Positions 54,066-62,977 are shown, counted from the stretch's first letter. The stretch: DNA of 64,000 nt from Proteus alimentorum (GCF_002607735.1 NZ_NBVR01000036.1:62001-126000), one strand, 5' to 3'. Notes: generated from the sequence alone by a model not told the origin. Numbers and translations: made by a program.

Positions 54066-54239
54066 GTCGGGGCAACCATGGTTGCTATGTTATTTAATAT
54101 TCTTTCTCTTTTCTGCTTACCACAAACAGCTTATCCCATGACTTTTTTAATTTGTGCATTGATAGGCATATTACCTCTCACATTATTATTTACACTAAAG
54201 AAAAAAAGTATTACACAGGAAACACAAGATGAATTTTAA
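54054..54239 (+). pseudogene. C-terminal remnant of an MFS transporter
   Basis: On the plus strand, about 60 codons without a proper start end at the TAA 54237-54239. The translation has a GATMVAMLFNILSLF-type penultimate helix, a final hydrophobic helix (TFLICALIGILPLTLLF) and a charged tail, as at the end of 14-TMS drug transporters. It lies back to back with the LysR remnant, consistent with a deletion that removed the 5' halves of a divergent regulator-transporter pair. Confidence 0.65.
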
Positions 54240-54640
54240 TACTGATTTAATTATAGAAAGCATTAAATCTTTGCATGACGAGATTGAAACAGTTTTTACG
54301 CAATATCCACTATCAGTTGATGCTATTACAAAAATAGAAAAAAAATCTTTTATCTCACGAGTTTTCAATGGTCGGGATTAGTGGAAATGCAGTGGGTTAT
54401 GATGACGTTATCGCGATGTTCAGACAAAATGCAGGAAAAAGAAGTGGTCTGAAAATAAAAACGGTCGATTATAAAATAATTTACCAGTCAGATTGTTTGG
54501 CACTTGTCAGATATCAAGAAACTCATAGTGAAAATAAGAAAATTCTTATGCGTGAATCTGTGGTGTTATTGAGACGCAATTCTCATGATGAGTGTTGGCA
54601 ATGGTACTATCTTCATGAAACTCCAATCTCAAATAATTAG
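54229..54640 (+). pseudogene. SnoaL/DUF4440-like protein, frameshifted
   Basis: The frame starting at 54229 (AGGA eight bases upstream; MNFNTDLIIESIKSLHDEI) breaks after a run of eight A at about 54342-54349. The second frame continues NLLSHEFSMVGISGN, then VGYDDVIAMF and WQWYYLHETPISNN. With seven A the two fuse into one protein of about 136 residues of NTF2-like shape. Function unknown. The start overlaps the MFS remnant end, so it was probably the next gene of that operon. Confidence 0.72.
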
Positions 54641-54652
54641 TTGATTTATATG

Positions 54653-54681
54653 AAAAACTAGTTTTTTAACTGGTTTTTTTC
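54653..54681 (+). terminator. Terminator after the DUF4440-like gene
   Basis: AAAACTAGTT / AACTGGTTTT stem with one G-T pair, followed by further T. Confidence 0.78.
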
Positions 54682-54791
54682 TGTCATTAAAAATAATATT
54701 ACTAAACTAGACAATCTATGAATTTCTAATTAGCAAGCATTTTTATGCTGTCTTAATGAAAATATTTTTTCTATTCAGAGCACAAAGCATA

Positions 54792-54819
54792 TTGCGTGTT
54801 GCAAAGAAGAGTTTATGAT
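54792..54819 (+). promoter_or_regulatory. Probable ybgC-tol promoter
   Basis: -35 TTGCGT (54792-54797), a 16-bp spacer and -10 TATGAT (54814-54819), about 130 bp upstream of ybgC. No other gene lies in 54682-54950. Confidence 0.5.
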
Positions 54820-54950
54820 TGGCGCCTGAAAACTGTGTTTTCTATTCTTTACGTTACTACGATTCCCTTAGAGCGACCTCTTAAGTATAGTTAGGTAACC
54901 TATAGCTACATTATTTATGGACTTAACTCGGGAAATGTAAGGAAGGTAAT

Positions 54951-55346
54951 ATGCAGTTTCTTTGGTCTGTTCGTGTTTATTATGAAGATACTGATGCTGG
55001 TGGTGTTGTTTATCATGCTAGTTATCTGAAATATTTTGAACGCGCTAGAACTGAACTACTCAGAGAAAAAGGTTTTCATCAGCATGATTTACGGGAGTAT
55101 GATCATGTTGTATTTGTTGTACGTAAATTATCAATAGAATATATTGCGCCAGCTCGACTTGATAATCTTTTGCAAGTAGAAAGTGAAATTACCACATTGC
55201 GTGGTGCTTCGATGACATTTTCTCAAAAGATTATTAATGAAGATGGTTGTGTATTGTGTAGCGCAGAAGTGCTCGTTGTCTGCGTAGATTCATCAAAAAT
55301 GAAGCCAGTAGCGCTTCCTAAGTCCATTATCGCGGAGTTTAAGTAG
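54951..55346 (+). CDS. ybgC: Acyl-CoA thioesterase YbgC (hot-dog fold)
   Basis: 131 residues. [26 protein letters not shown] contains the catalytic Asp of the 4-hydroxybenzoyl-CoA thioesterase type hot-dog family. E. coli YbgC acts on acyl-CoA, associates with ACP and phospholipid synthesis enzymes, and heads the tol-pal cluster. Its stop overlaps the tolQ GTG by one base. Confidence 0.96.
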   Translation: MQFLWSVRVYYEDTDAGGVVYHASYLKYFERARTELLREKGFHQHDLREYDHVVFVVRKLSIEYIAPARLDNLLQVESEITTLRGASMTFSQKIINEDGCVLCSAEVLVVCVDSSKMKPVALPKSIIAEFK

Positions 55347-56032
55347 TGGCTGACATGAATGTTATCGATCTCTTCCTAAAAGCGGGGCTTTTAGTCAAGT
55401 TGATCATGTTGCTTTTAATCGGATTTTCTATTGCATCTTGGGCGATTATTATTCAGCGAACGAAAGTTCTGAATGCTGCCGATCGTGAAGCCGCAGATTT
55501 TGAGGATAAATTCTGGTCAGGTACTGATTTGGCTCGTTTATATAAAGAGAGCCAAGCTCGTCGTGATGAATTATCTGGCTCAGAGCAAATTTTTCATTCT
55601 GGCTTTAAAGAATTTGCCCGTTTGCATCAAGCAAGCGTTCATGCTCCTGATGCGGTTGTTAATGGTGCATCAAGGGCTATGCGCGTCTCTTTCAATCGTG
55701 AATTAGAATCTTTAGAAAATCATATTCCTTTCCTTGGTACTGTCGGTTCTATCAGCCCATATATTGGTCTGTTCGGTACAGTCTGGGGGATTATGCACGC
55801 ATTTATTGCATTAGGTAGTGTAAAACAAGCAACATTACAAATGGTCGCACCCGGCATTGCTGAAGCTCTGATTGCAACAGCTATCGGTTTATTTGCGGCA
55901 ATTCCCGCAGTTATGGCTTATAACCGGTTTACGCAGCGTGTAAATAAACTGGAACAAAGTTACGATAACTTTATGGAAGAGTTCCTGACGATTTTACATC
56001 GCCAAGCTTTTGCCTCCGCAGAAAAGAAATAG
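55346..56032 (+). CDS. tolQ: TolQ, proton-channel subunit of Tol-Pal
   Basis: 228 residues from a GTG start aligned to E. coli TolQ. An ExbB/MotA-family membrane protein with three transmembrane segments. [20 protein letters not shown] and [20 protein letters not shown] carry the pore-lining Thr residues. With TolR it uses the proton motive force to energise TolA during outer membrane constriction. Confidence 0.97.
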   Translation: MADMNVIDLFLKAGLLVKLIMLLLIGFSIASWAIIIQRTKVLNAADREAADFEDKFWSGTDLARLYKESQARRDELSGSEQIFHSGFKEFARLHQASVHAPDAVVNGASRAMRVSFNRELESLENHIPFLGTVGSISPYIGLFGTVWGIMHAFIALGSVKQATLQMVAPGIAEALIATAIGLFAAIPAVMAYNRFTQRVNKLEQSYDNFMEEFLTILHRQAFASAEKK

Positions 56033-56054
56033 TTAACGCAGAAGGAGAGAGCTG

Positions 56055-56480
56055 ATGGCACGGGGTCGCAGTAGCCGCCGAGGCGTAAAATCAGAGATTA
56101 ACATTGTTCCTTTGCTCGACGTATTATTGGTGCTGTTACTTATTTTTATGGCAACGGCACCTATTATCTCGCAAAGTGTTGAGGTTGATCTTCCTGAAGC
56201 AACAGAGACACAAACTGTTTCAAGTAGTGATAACCCTCCTGTGATTGTCGAAGTTGCAGGTGTTGGGCAATACAATATTCGTGTTGATCAGGAAGTATTA
56301 GAATTATTACCACAAGAACAGATTATGGCTGAAGCTAAACGACAACTGGAAAAAAATCCGAAAGTTGTGTTTCTTATTGGCGGTGCTAAAGATGTTCCTT
56401 ATGATGAGATAATTAAAGCGCTCAACATGTTACGTCAAGCAGGTGTTAAATCTGTAGGTTTAATGACTCAGCCTATGTAA
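56055..56480 (+). CDS. tolR: TolR, proton-channel subunit of Tol-Pal
   Basis: 141 residues. One N-terminal transmembrane helix contains the proton-carrying Asp in NIVPLLDVLLVLLLIFM. The periplasmic domain of ExbD/TolR type follows (PPVIVEVAGVGQYNIRVD, ADGKV-like FLIGGAKDVPYDEIIKAL). Confidence 0.97.
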   Translation: MARGRSSRRGVKSEINIVPLLDVLLVLLLIFMATAPIISQSVEVDLPEATETQTVSSSDNPPVIVEVAGVGQYNIRVDQEVLELLPQEQIMAEAKRQLEKNPKVVFLIGGAKDVPYDEIIKALNMLRQAGVKSVGLMTQPM

Positions 56481-56496
56481 TTAGGTTGAAATAAGT

Positions 56497-57594
56497 TTGG
56501 ATAATAGCGTGGGAAAGAAAACGAAGCCAATTCGAAGTAAATTGAGCGGTTCAGTTATCTTGTCTACCGCCTTGCATTTACTCGTTATCGCCTTGCTTAT
56601 CTGGGGTTCGTTAACTCAGAAATGGGATCTAGGTGGCGGTGGTGGATCTGATGGACAAGTTATTGATGCTATTATGGTTGATCCTAATGCGGTGGTACAA
56701 CAGTATAACCAGCAAAAAGCGCAACAAGCTAACGTCCAAAAAGCCGAGCAAGAGCGAAAAGAGCGTGCAGAGCAACAAGAAGAAGAGTTGCGTCAGCAAC
56801 AAATAAAAGAACAAGAACGCTTGAAAACGTTAGAAGTTGAACGTTTACAAGCGAAAGAGGCGGCAGAAGCTCAAAAACGTGAAGCTGCATTAGCTGCTGC
56901 TAAAGCAAAAGAAGAACAAAAAGTTGCAGAAGAAGCGGCTGCACAAGCGAAAGCAGAGCGTGATCGCATTTTAAAAGAACAAGCAGATGCGAAAGCTCAA
57001 GCTGAAGCTGAAGCGAAGAAACAAGCAGAATTAGCGGCGAAACAAAAGGCAGCAGAAGCGAAAGCTGAAGCGGATGCCAAAGCGAAAGCTGAAGCGGATG
57101 CCAAAGCGAAAGCTGAAGCGGATGCCAAAGCGAAAGCCGAAGCGGATGCCAAAGCAAAAGCTGCAGCAGAAGCAAAGGCTAAAGCAGCAGCTGAAGCCAA
57201 AGCAAAAGCGGCAGCTCAGCAGCAGAGTAAAGCAGTAGATAGTTTACTTGATGGTTTAGTCGCTGACGGTAGTAAACAAAGCGGAGCCTCAGCAGCAGGT
57301 CAAGGTGGTGGAAATCGCACTGGTGCGAATGATGCGGGTATTGATCGGTATACAGGACAAGTAAAAGTTGCCATTGAGCAGAAGTTTTTTGATTCTGATT
57401 TATACAAAGGTCGCAAGTGTGATCTTAAAATAAGTATTGCACCAGACGGTATGTTGATAAGCGCGAAAGCGGTAGGTGGAGATCCGGCTTTATGCCAAGT
57501 CGCATTACAAGCGGCAAAAATGGCGACATTGCCTAAGCCACCAAAAGATATTTACGAGAAAGTAAAATCACCGACAATTGAGTTTAAGCCATAA
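56497..57594 (+). CDS. tolA: TolA, envelope-spanning Tol-Pal protein
   Basis: About 365 residues from a TTG at 56497; a GTG at 56509 is equally plausible (E. coli tolA uses GTG). Domain I is a transmembrane anchor (VILSTALHLLVIALLIWGS). Domain II (about 60-245) is a long helical Ala/Lys/Glu-rich rod containing four 8-residue repeats KAEADAKA. Domain III (about 270-365) is globular with a conserved Cys pair (GRKCDLKIS, DPALCQVAL) that binds TolB/Pal, colicins and phage proteins. Confidence 0.95.
   Translation: MDNSVGKKTKPIRSKLSGSVILSTALHLLVIALLIWGSLTQKWDLGGGGGSDGQVIDAIMVDPNAVVQQYNQQKAQQANVQKAEQERKERAEQQEEELRQQQIKEQERLKTLEVERLQAKEAAEAQKREAALAAAKAKEEQKVAEEAAAQAKAERDRILKEQADAKAQAEAEAKKQAELAAKQKAAEAKAEADAKAKAEADAKAKAEADAKAKAEADAKAKAAAEAKAKAAAEAKAKAAAQQQSKAVDSLLDGLVADGSKQSGASAAGQGGGNRTGANDAGIDRYTGQVKVAIEQKFFDSDLYKGRKCDLKISIAPDGMLISAKAVGGDPALCQVALQAAKMATLPKPPKDIYEKVKSPTIEFKP
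57061..57156 (+). repeat. Four 24-bp tandem repeats within tolA
   Basis: Unit AAAGCTGAAGCGGATGCCAA+AGCG. Three perfect copies start at 57061, 57085 and 57109; a fourth at 57133 differs at two positions. Each unit encodes eight residues of the TolA rod, so copy-number change keeps the frame. Confidence 0.93.
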
Positions 57595-57733
57595 AACTGT
57601 CTGATAGTAGGAAAACATACACTAATTTATAGCTATTTTAGAATGTTATTGATGCGTTGTATGGTGTTGTTGAAAAGCGTTTGTTACTATTCTGTGCGTT
57701 ATTGCGTAATAACCGCAATAATAAAAGGGAGAC

Positions 57734-59032
57734 ATGATGAAGCAGGCATTAAATGTTATTTTCGGGCTTTTAATTTTATGCGTAACCACTCTGGCTAACG
57801 CTGAAGTTCGAATTGAAATTACACAAGGGGTGAATACTGCACGCCCTATCGGTGTTGTTCCTTTTAAATGGGAAGGCACAGGTCAAATGCCAGAAGATGT
57901 TGCTGGTATCATTGCAGCTGATTTACGCAATAGCGGAAAATTCAATCCGATTGATGTATCTCGCATACCTCAACAACCTGTTACTGCTTCTGAAGTCCAA
58001 CCTGCACTTTGGACTGCATTAGGCATTGATTCTGTTGTCGTGGGACGCGTGCAACCATCAGCGGATGGTCAATATTTAGTGAGCTATCAGCTGGTTGATG
58101 TTGCTGGCTCACCAGGTGCGGTTTTATCTCAAAGTGAGTTTAAAGTTCCATCTAAGTGGTTACGTTACTCTGCACATACGGCTAGTGATGAAGTTTTTGA
58201 AAAACTGACAGGTATTCGTGGTGCATTCCGTACACGTATTGCTTATGTTGTTGTGACAAATGGTGGTGCATATCCTTATGAATTGCGCGTTTCAGATTAT
58301 GATGGATTTAACCAAGATCGTGTTTATCGTTCATCACAGCCATTAATGTCACCAGCATGGTCACCAGATGGTGCTAAACTTGCCTATGTGACTTTTGAAA
58401 GTGGTCAATCTGCTTTAGTGGTACAAACATTAGCAACAGGTGAAATTCGCCAAATTGCATCATTCCCAAGACATAATGGTGCGCCTTCGTTTTCACCTGA
58501 TGGCTCGAAACTTGCATTTGCTCTTTCTAAGAGCGGTAGCTTAAATCTGTATGTGATGGATTTAGCGAGTGGGAACATGACACAGGTAACCAATGGCAGA
58601 AGTAATAATACCGAGCCAAATTGGATGCCAGATGGACAAACCTTAGTCTATACTTCAGATCAAGGTGGACGTCCACAAATTTACAAGGTTAATATTAACG
58701 GTGGAACGCCAGAGCGTATTACTTGGGAAGGTAAACAAAACCAAAACCCAGCAGTAAGCCCAGATGGTAGTTTCTTAGTTATGGTGAGTTCTGAAAGCGG
58801 TAGGCAACATATCGCTAAGCAGGATCTGGAAACGAATTCCGTACAATATCTAACAGATACGTTTCTGGATGAAACGCCAAGCATCGCGCCTAACGGCACA
58901 ATGGTTATTTATAGCTCTACACAAGGCTTAGGCACCATTTTGCAGCTAGTATCGACTGATGGACGTTTCAAAGCGCGTCTTCCGGCGACTGACGGTCAGG
59001 TTAAATCACCTGCCTGGTCACCGTTTATGTGA
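57734..59032 (+). CDS. tolB: TolB, periplasmic beta-propeller of Tol-Pal
   Basis: 432 residues. A signal peptide with cleavage after ANA ([15 protein letters not shown]) gives an N-terminal EVRIEI that contacts TolA. The C-terminal six-bladed propeller shows repeated [45 protein letters not shown] and [15 protein letters not shown] segments. It binds Pal. ATG at 57734 or 57737. Confidence 0.97.
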   Translation: MMKQALNVIFGLLILCVTTLANAEVRIEITQGVNTARPIGVVPFKWEGTGQMPEDVAGIIAADLRNSGKFNPIDVSRIPQQPVTASEVQPALWTALGIDSVVVGRVQPSADGQYLVSYQLVDVAGSPGAVLSQSEFKVPSKWLRYSAHTASDEVFEKLTGIRGAFRTRIAYVVVTNGGAYPYELRVSDYDGFNQDRVYRSSQPLMSPAWSPDGAKLAYVTFESGQSALVVQTLATGEIRQIASFPRHNGAPSFSPDGSKLAFALSKSGSLNLYVMDLASGNMTQVTNGRSNNTEPNWMPDGQTLVYTSDQGGRPQIYKVNINGGTPERITWEGKQNQNPAVSPDGSFLVMVSSESGRQHIAKQDLETNSVQYLTDTFLDETPSIAPNGTMVIYSSTQGLGTILQLVSTDGRFKARLPATDGQVKSPAWSPFM

Positions 59033-59077
59033 TGCATAAAAATTATGTATGGCAAACAAATAAAGGAACAAATAGAG

Positions 59078-59572
59078 ATGCAATTAAACAAAGTGTTTAA
59101 AGGGTTGATGTTAGCATTACCACTCGTTGCTGTTGCAGCATGTAGCTCAAACAAAAACGACGATCAAACTGATACAAACAATGTACCAGTTGTTGAACAA
59201 GGTCCTACTGCTGAAGAATTAGCACGTCAGCAATTAGAACAACTGAAACAACAAAACATCGTTTACTTCGGTTTTGACAAATATGACATTAGCTCAGACT
59301 ACGCTAACCTGTTAGATGCACACGCTGCATTCCTGCGTGCAAATCCATCAGTACGTATCACTGTAGAAGGTCATGCTGACGAACGCGGTACTCCAGAATA
59401 CAACATCGCTCTGGGCGAACGTCGTGCTAACGCTGTGAAAATGTACCTGCAAGGTAAAGGCGTATCAGCTGATCAACTGTCAATCGTTTCTTACGGTAAA
59501 GAAAAACCAGCTGTACTGGGTCATGACGAAGCCGCTTACGCGAAAAACCGTCGTGCAGTACTGGATTACTAA
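59078..59572 (+). CDS. pal: Pal, peptidoglycan-associated lipoprotein
   Basis: 164 residues from the ATG at 59078 ([14 protein letters not shown]); the reading frame extends upstream to 59045 but that part does not fit a signal peptide. The lipobox VAAC places the acylated Cys at residue 22. The OmpA-like domain, with [25 protein letters not shown] and [13 protein letters not shown], binds peptidoglycan. It anchors the outer membrane to the wall. Confidence 0.97.
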   Translation: MQLNKVFKGLMLALPLVAVAACSSNKNDDQTDTNNVPVVEQGPTAEELARQQLEQLKQQNIVYFGFDKYDISSDYANLLDAHAAFLRANPSVRITVEGHADERGTPEYNIALGERRANAVKMYLQGKGVSADQLSIVSYGKEKPAVLGHDEAAYAKNRRAVLDY

Positions 59573-59581
59573 GAGAACGGC

Positions 59582-60349
59582 ATGAACAACAGTAACTTCA
59601 GACCTTTCTTGATGAGTCTGTTGTTACTGGTTGGCGTAGCGGCTCCAGTAGCCGCTATTGCCCAAGCGCCAATCAGTAATATCGGTTCAGGTTCGACCGA
59701 TGAACGACTCGCCCAACTTGAGCGTTTTTCAAATGCTCACAGCCAGCTTTTGACTCAATTACAGCAACAACTCGCTGATTCTCAGCGTGATATTGATATG
59801 TTACGTGGTCAAATTCAGGAAAATCAATATCAGTTAAATCAAGTTGTTGAACGCCAACGCAATATCTATCAACAATTAGATAGCCTTGGTGGCGGAGCTT
59901 CAACATCAACAGAAGCCACTCAACCTGATAATACTGCTTCTTCAACACCTCCTGCGGCGACTAATGCAGGGCAAGGTGATGAGAAGGCCGATTATAATGC
60001 AGCAATTGATATCGTATTGAATTCTAAAGATTACGATAAGGCAATTGTTGAATTAAACAACTTTATCAATAACTATCCGAAGTCTAGCTATCAATCAAAT
60101 GCACAATTTTGGTTGGGTCAGATGTATTATCTAAAAGGTAATAAGGATCAGGCTGCAAGCACATTTGCTATTGTTGTTAAAAACTATCCAAAATCTCAAA
60201 AAGCAAGTGAAGCCTTTTATAAAATTGGTTTGATCATGCAAGAGAAAGGGCAAAAGGATAATGCTAAAGCTGTTTACCAACAAGTGATTAAGCAATATCC
60301 AAATAGCGCTGGCGCTAAATTAGCGCAAAAGCAGCTAGGAACACTCTAA
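59582..60349 (+). CDS. cpoB: CpoB (YbgF), Tol-Pal and PBP1b coordinator
   Basis: 255 residues. A signal peptide ends near IAQA, followed by a trimerising coiled coil (about 40-105; SQLLTQLQQQLADSQRDIDM) and a low-complexity linker (about 105-130). Three TPR repeats follow (DYNAAIDIVLNSKDYDKAIV, AQFWLGQMYYLKGNKDQAAS and FYKIGLIMQEKGQKDNAKAV). In E. coli it links Tol energy state to septal peptidoglycan synthesis. Confidence 0.96.
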   Translation: MNNSNFRPFLMSLLLLVGVAAPVAAIAQAPISNIGSGSTDERLAQLERFSNAHSQLLTQLQQQLADSQRDIDMLRGQIQENQYQLNQVVERQRNIYQQLDSLGGGASTSTEATQPDNTASSTPPAATNAGQGDEKADYNAAIDIVLNSKDYDKAIVELNNFINNYPKSSYQSNAQFWLGQMYYLKGNKDQAASTFAIVVKNYPKSQKASEAFYKIGLIMQEKGQKDNAKAVYQQVIKQYPNSAGAKLAQKQLGTL

Positions 60350-60353
60350 TTAT

Positions 60354-60391
60354 TGACCCCGTAATGTAAAATGTTGCATTTTCGGGGTTAA
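60354..60391 (+). terminator. Hairpin after cpoB
   Basis: ACCCCG / CGGGGT closing stem with an inner AAAATG-TTG-CATTTT stem. The T-tract is weak; it probably ends the tol-pal transcript. Confidence 0.65.
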
Positions 60392-60435
60392 ATGATTGTT
60401 TTTTCAACGGTTAGATTTTTTTTTGAAAAAAAACG

Positions 60436-60470
60436 TTGCACAAAAACATTAAATCAGTATTATTACCCGC
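60436..60470 (+). promoter_or_regulatory. Promoter of the tRNA-Lys operon
   Basis: -35 TTGCAC (60436-60441), a 16-bp spacer, -10 TATTAT (60458-60463) and a GC-rich discriminator TACCCGCC, typical of stable-RNA promoters. Confidence 0.78.
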
Positions 60471-60503
60471 CGTTGCCACAGAGAATGTGGCGAGTTCGAA
60501 AAA

Positions 60504-60579
60504 GGGTCGTTAGCTCAGTCGGTAGAGCAGTTGACTTTTAATCAATTGGTCGGGCGTTCGAATCGCCCACGACCCACCA
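60504..60579 (+). tRNA. tRNA-Lys(TTT) copy 1
   Basis: 76 nt with CCA, beginning GGGTCGTTAGCTCAGTCGG; anticodon TTT at 60537-60539. Identical to the three following copies. Confidence 0.97.
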
Positions 60580-60609
60580 TTTTCGAATACCATCCGTTTT
60601 TATTGAAAT

Positions 60610-60685
60610 GGGTCGTTAGCTCAGTCGGTAGAGCAGTTGACTTTTAATCAATTGGTCGGGCGTTCGAATCGCCCACGACCCACCA
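60610..60685 (+). tRNA. tRNA-Lys(TTT) copy 2
   Basis: Identical 76-nt gene, 106 bp from copy 1. Confidence 0.97.
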
Positions 60686-60715
60686 TTTTCGAATACCATC
60701 CGTTTTTATTGAAAT

Positions 60716-60791
60716 GGGTCGTTAGCTCAGTCGGTAGAGCAGTTGACTTTTAATCAATTGGTCGGGCGTTCGAATCGCCCACGACCCACCA
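60716..60791 (+). tRNA. tRNA-Lys(TTT) copy 3
   Basis: Identical 76-nt gene, 106 bp from copy 2. Confidence 0.97.
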
Positions 60792-60821
60792 TTTTCGAAT
60801 ACCATCCGTTTTTATTGAAAT

Positions 60822-60897
60822 GGGTCGTTAGCTCAGTCGGTAGAGCAGTTGACTTTTAATCAATTGGTCGGGCGTTCGAATCGCCCACGACCCACCA
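60822..60897 (+). tRNA. tRNA-Lys(TTT) copy 4
   Basis: Identical 76-nt gene, 106 bp from copy 3. No further repeat follows; the sequence after 60900 is unique. Confidence 0.97.
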
Positions 60898-61067
60898 TTT
60901 CAAATTCCTTCTTGTATATCTGTTAGTTCCTAATCCCTAATCCGTAAACAAACTCTTAGCTACCTTTCTATTTTTTGATAGTGCAGTTCATCGCTTTATT
61001 AAGCAATGAAGATAGTTTTCTCTTCATTGAAAAAACGACCTAGCCTTAATCTAAAATGACATTCAAA

Positions 61068-61955
61068 TCAGTAATGGCAAATAATTGATGACGTGATTTG
61101 GGTGTATTCATTTTCAGTCAAAAATTCATTATCGATTAACCAATTACTGACCAGTTCTTGTGTTTTTACCGCTGTATCAATAGGGTGATTGAGGCGTTGA
61201 GATGCATCAAGAAAAAATGCCATCATAATCGAAAGTGTTGCAGCTGATTCATAGGGGGTACTCATTGCAAGCGTGCTTTCCAATGAACGTAATGAATAAA
61301 ACTTAGGTAGCCATTCTTTCAGATTTTTTCCTTGATACCATACATCTTGTGTTGGCGTATTGTGTAACGCAACTTGTTCAAGTAACGCTATCAGCCATTC
61401 ACGCATGTCATTTATACGATAATTAGCAGACCAAAATTCACGGCGTAGAATGGCTACAGCGACTTGTGTCGCTTCAAACCAGAATTCTTGAGCATTATTA
61501 CACGCCTGTTCTTTTGAAAGCTCAGGGGGCGTTATAGTGCTAATTTCAGGAAGTCCGTCACATAAACCCGTTTTATCGAGTAAGATTTGATATCCACGCT
61601 GGTAAACTGGGCTAAGTCCTTCAGTTTTCATGTTAAAAATACGCTCAGGCTCTGCCATCATAATGTCCATTTTGCGACCTTGAGCTAAGACATGTAAATA
61701 AATAGGCCAAAACTTACTTTTGGGATCTTCACACTCTAACTGTAAGCTGACAAGAGCATCACCGAATTGTGATAACCAATGTTGGTTTTTTGCGAGGTCT
61801 GTCGCACCATAACCGATTAGCTCTATATCAATATCAGAATAACTGTCTATCTTTCTATTGCGCCCTAACGATCCCGTTAAGATCACGGACTCAATTCTAG
61901 GATCGAGAAGAGCAAAAGACAGAATGCGATCGATTAAACGTGTTGTTGGCTCCAT
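61068..61955 (-). CDS. ANT(6)/AadK-like nucleotidyltransferase
   Basis: 295 residues, the size of aminoglycoside 6-adenylyltransferases. The nucleotidyltransferase core is complete: TGSLGRNRKIDSYSDIDIEL carries the Gly-Ser and Asp-x-Asp metal site, and a third Asp lies in GRKMDIMMAEP. LDKTGLCDGLP and the C-terminal helical half also fit the family. It could modify streptomycin, or be a housekeeping relative with another substrate. It stands alone, without mobile-element signs, between the tRNA-Lys array and pnuC. Confidence 0.82.
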   Translation of the reverse strand: MEPTTRLIDRILSFALLDPRIESVILTGSLGRNRKIDSYSDIDIELIGYGATDLAKNQHWLSQFGDALVSLQLECEDPKSKFWPIYLHVLAQGRKMDIMMAEPERIFNMKTEGLSPVYQRGYQILLDKTGLCDGLPEISTITPPELSKEQACNNAQEFWFEATQVAVAILRREFWSANYRINDMREWLIALLEQVALHNTPTQDVWYQGKNLKEWLPKFYSLRSLESTLAMSTPYESAATLSIMMAFFLDASQRLNHPIDTAVKTQELVSNWLIDNEFLTENEYTQITSSIICHY

Positions 61956-62030
61956 ATTTCTCTCTAATAAGTAAAATGTAATAAAGTTATTTGTCGTTTT
62001 TATTGTTTAAAAAGTAGAATTAGAATAGTT

Positions 62031-62048
62031 TGTTTAGTATATAAAACA
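62031..62048 (+). promoter_or_regulatory. Candidate NadR operator upstream of pnuC
   Basis: TGTTTA-GTATAT-AAAACA matches the NadR box TGTTTA-N6-TAAACA at 11 of 12 fixed positions. It lies 160 bp before pnuC, and NadR represses nadA-pnuC in E. coli. The remainder of 61956-62207 is AT-rich with no gene. Confidence 0.65.
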
Positions 62049-62207
62049 TTTATTTGTTATTTTTCTAAATCAGAAACATAATGTTTAATATTAAAAACTA
62101 AGTACCATTATAAATATGAATTTATAATATATATTTACTACTTTGCAAAGATGTCGCAATAACCCATATTTTCTTTGTTTTTTCTATGATTAAGTCGGGG
62201 TTGTAAA

Positions 62208-62936
62208 ATGGATGTGATGAGTTGGTTTAGTATCAATAATATTTTAGTCAATATCCCACTCGGAGAAGGTGGATATCCACTTTCATGGATTGAAGCAGTT
62301 GGCACTATCGCTGGCCTATTATGTATTTGGCTTGCCAGTCAGGAAAAAATTATCAATTACTTATTTGGACTTATTAATGTCACCTTGTTTGCCATTATTT
62401 TTTTCCAAATACAACTATACGCAAGTTTACTCCTTCAAATATTTTTCTTTGCCGCCAATATTTATGGATGGTATGCATGGAGCAGAGTGAATGACTTTGA
62501 GCAGGCCGAATTGAGAATACGTTGGTTAAAATCAAGTCATCGTCTCTTTTTAATCGTTGTTTCAATAGCTGCCATTGCCGCTCTTACTTTCAATATTGAT
62601 ACGGTATTTGGCTATTTAGCCGTTGTTGCTGTTGATATATTAAATGTCTTTGGTGCAAATCTAGCTACGCCTGTTCTTGAACCTGATGCTTACCCATTCT
62701 GGGACTCTACAATGACGGTTCTTTCTATTGTCGCAATGATCTTAATGACACGGAAATTAGTTGAAAACTGGCTAATTTGGTCAGTTATTAACGTGATTAG
62801 TATTGTTATATTCTACAAACAAGGTGTTTATGCAATGTCTGTTGAATATATTATTTTACTGGCTATCGCAATTAATGGTTCTCGTTTGTGGATCAAAACA
62901 GCAAAACGCTCTAACAGAAATAATTATCTCTCCTAA
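62208..62936 (+). CDS. pnuC: Nicotinamide riboside transporter PnuC
   Basis: 242 residues, close to E. coli PnuC, with about seven membrane segments. Substrate-site motifs: WIEAVGTIAGLLCIWLAS, YGWYAWSR, DAYPFWDSTMTVLSIVAMIL and LVENWLIWSVINV. It imports nicotinamide riboside by facilitated diffusion, trapped by NadR kinase. nadA, which precedes it in E. coli, is not present here. Confidence 0.96.
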   Translation: MDVMSWFSINNILVNIPLGEGGYPLSWIEAVGTIAGLLCIWLASQEKIINYLFGLINVTLFAIIFFQIQLYASLLLQIFFFAANIYGWYAWSRVNDFEQAELRIRWLKSSHRLFLIVVSIAAIAALTFNIDTVFGYLAVVAVDILNVFGANLATPVLEPDAYPFWDSTMTVLSIVAMILMTRKLVENWLIWSVINVISIVIFYKQGVYAMSVEYIILLAIAINGSRLWIKTAKRSNRNNYLS

Positions 62937-62941
62937 TAAAA

Positions 62942-62977
62942 AAGGCTGGCAGAGTTATCTTTCTCTCCAGCCTTAAT
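62942..62977 (+). terminator. pnuC terminator
   Basis: AAGGCTGG / CCAGCCTT stem with a long loop; weak T-content after it. The following 62978-63179 holds the aroG promoter region, in which I did not assign elements with confidence. Confidence 0.7.

Larger units (their letters stand above)
60504..60897 (+). repeat. 106-bp tandem repeat array carrying tRNA-Lys
   Basis: Four genes separated by three identical 30-bp spacers (each containing TTTCGAATACCATCC). In E. coli the equivalent cluster alternates lysine and valine tRNA genes; here only lysine copies are present. Confidence 0.95.

Noticed and set aside
56900-57200. Antisense frames with Leu/Trp or Ala/Ser/Phe repeats opposite tolA
   Set aside because: They mirror the repetitive tolA rod coding sequence and have no independent support.
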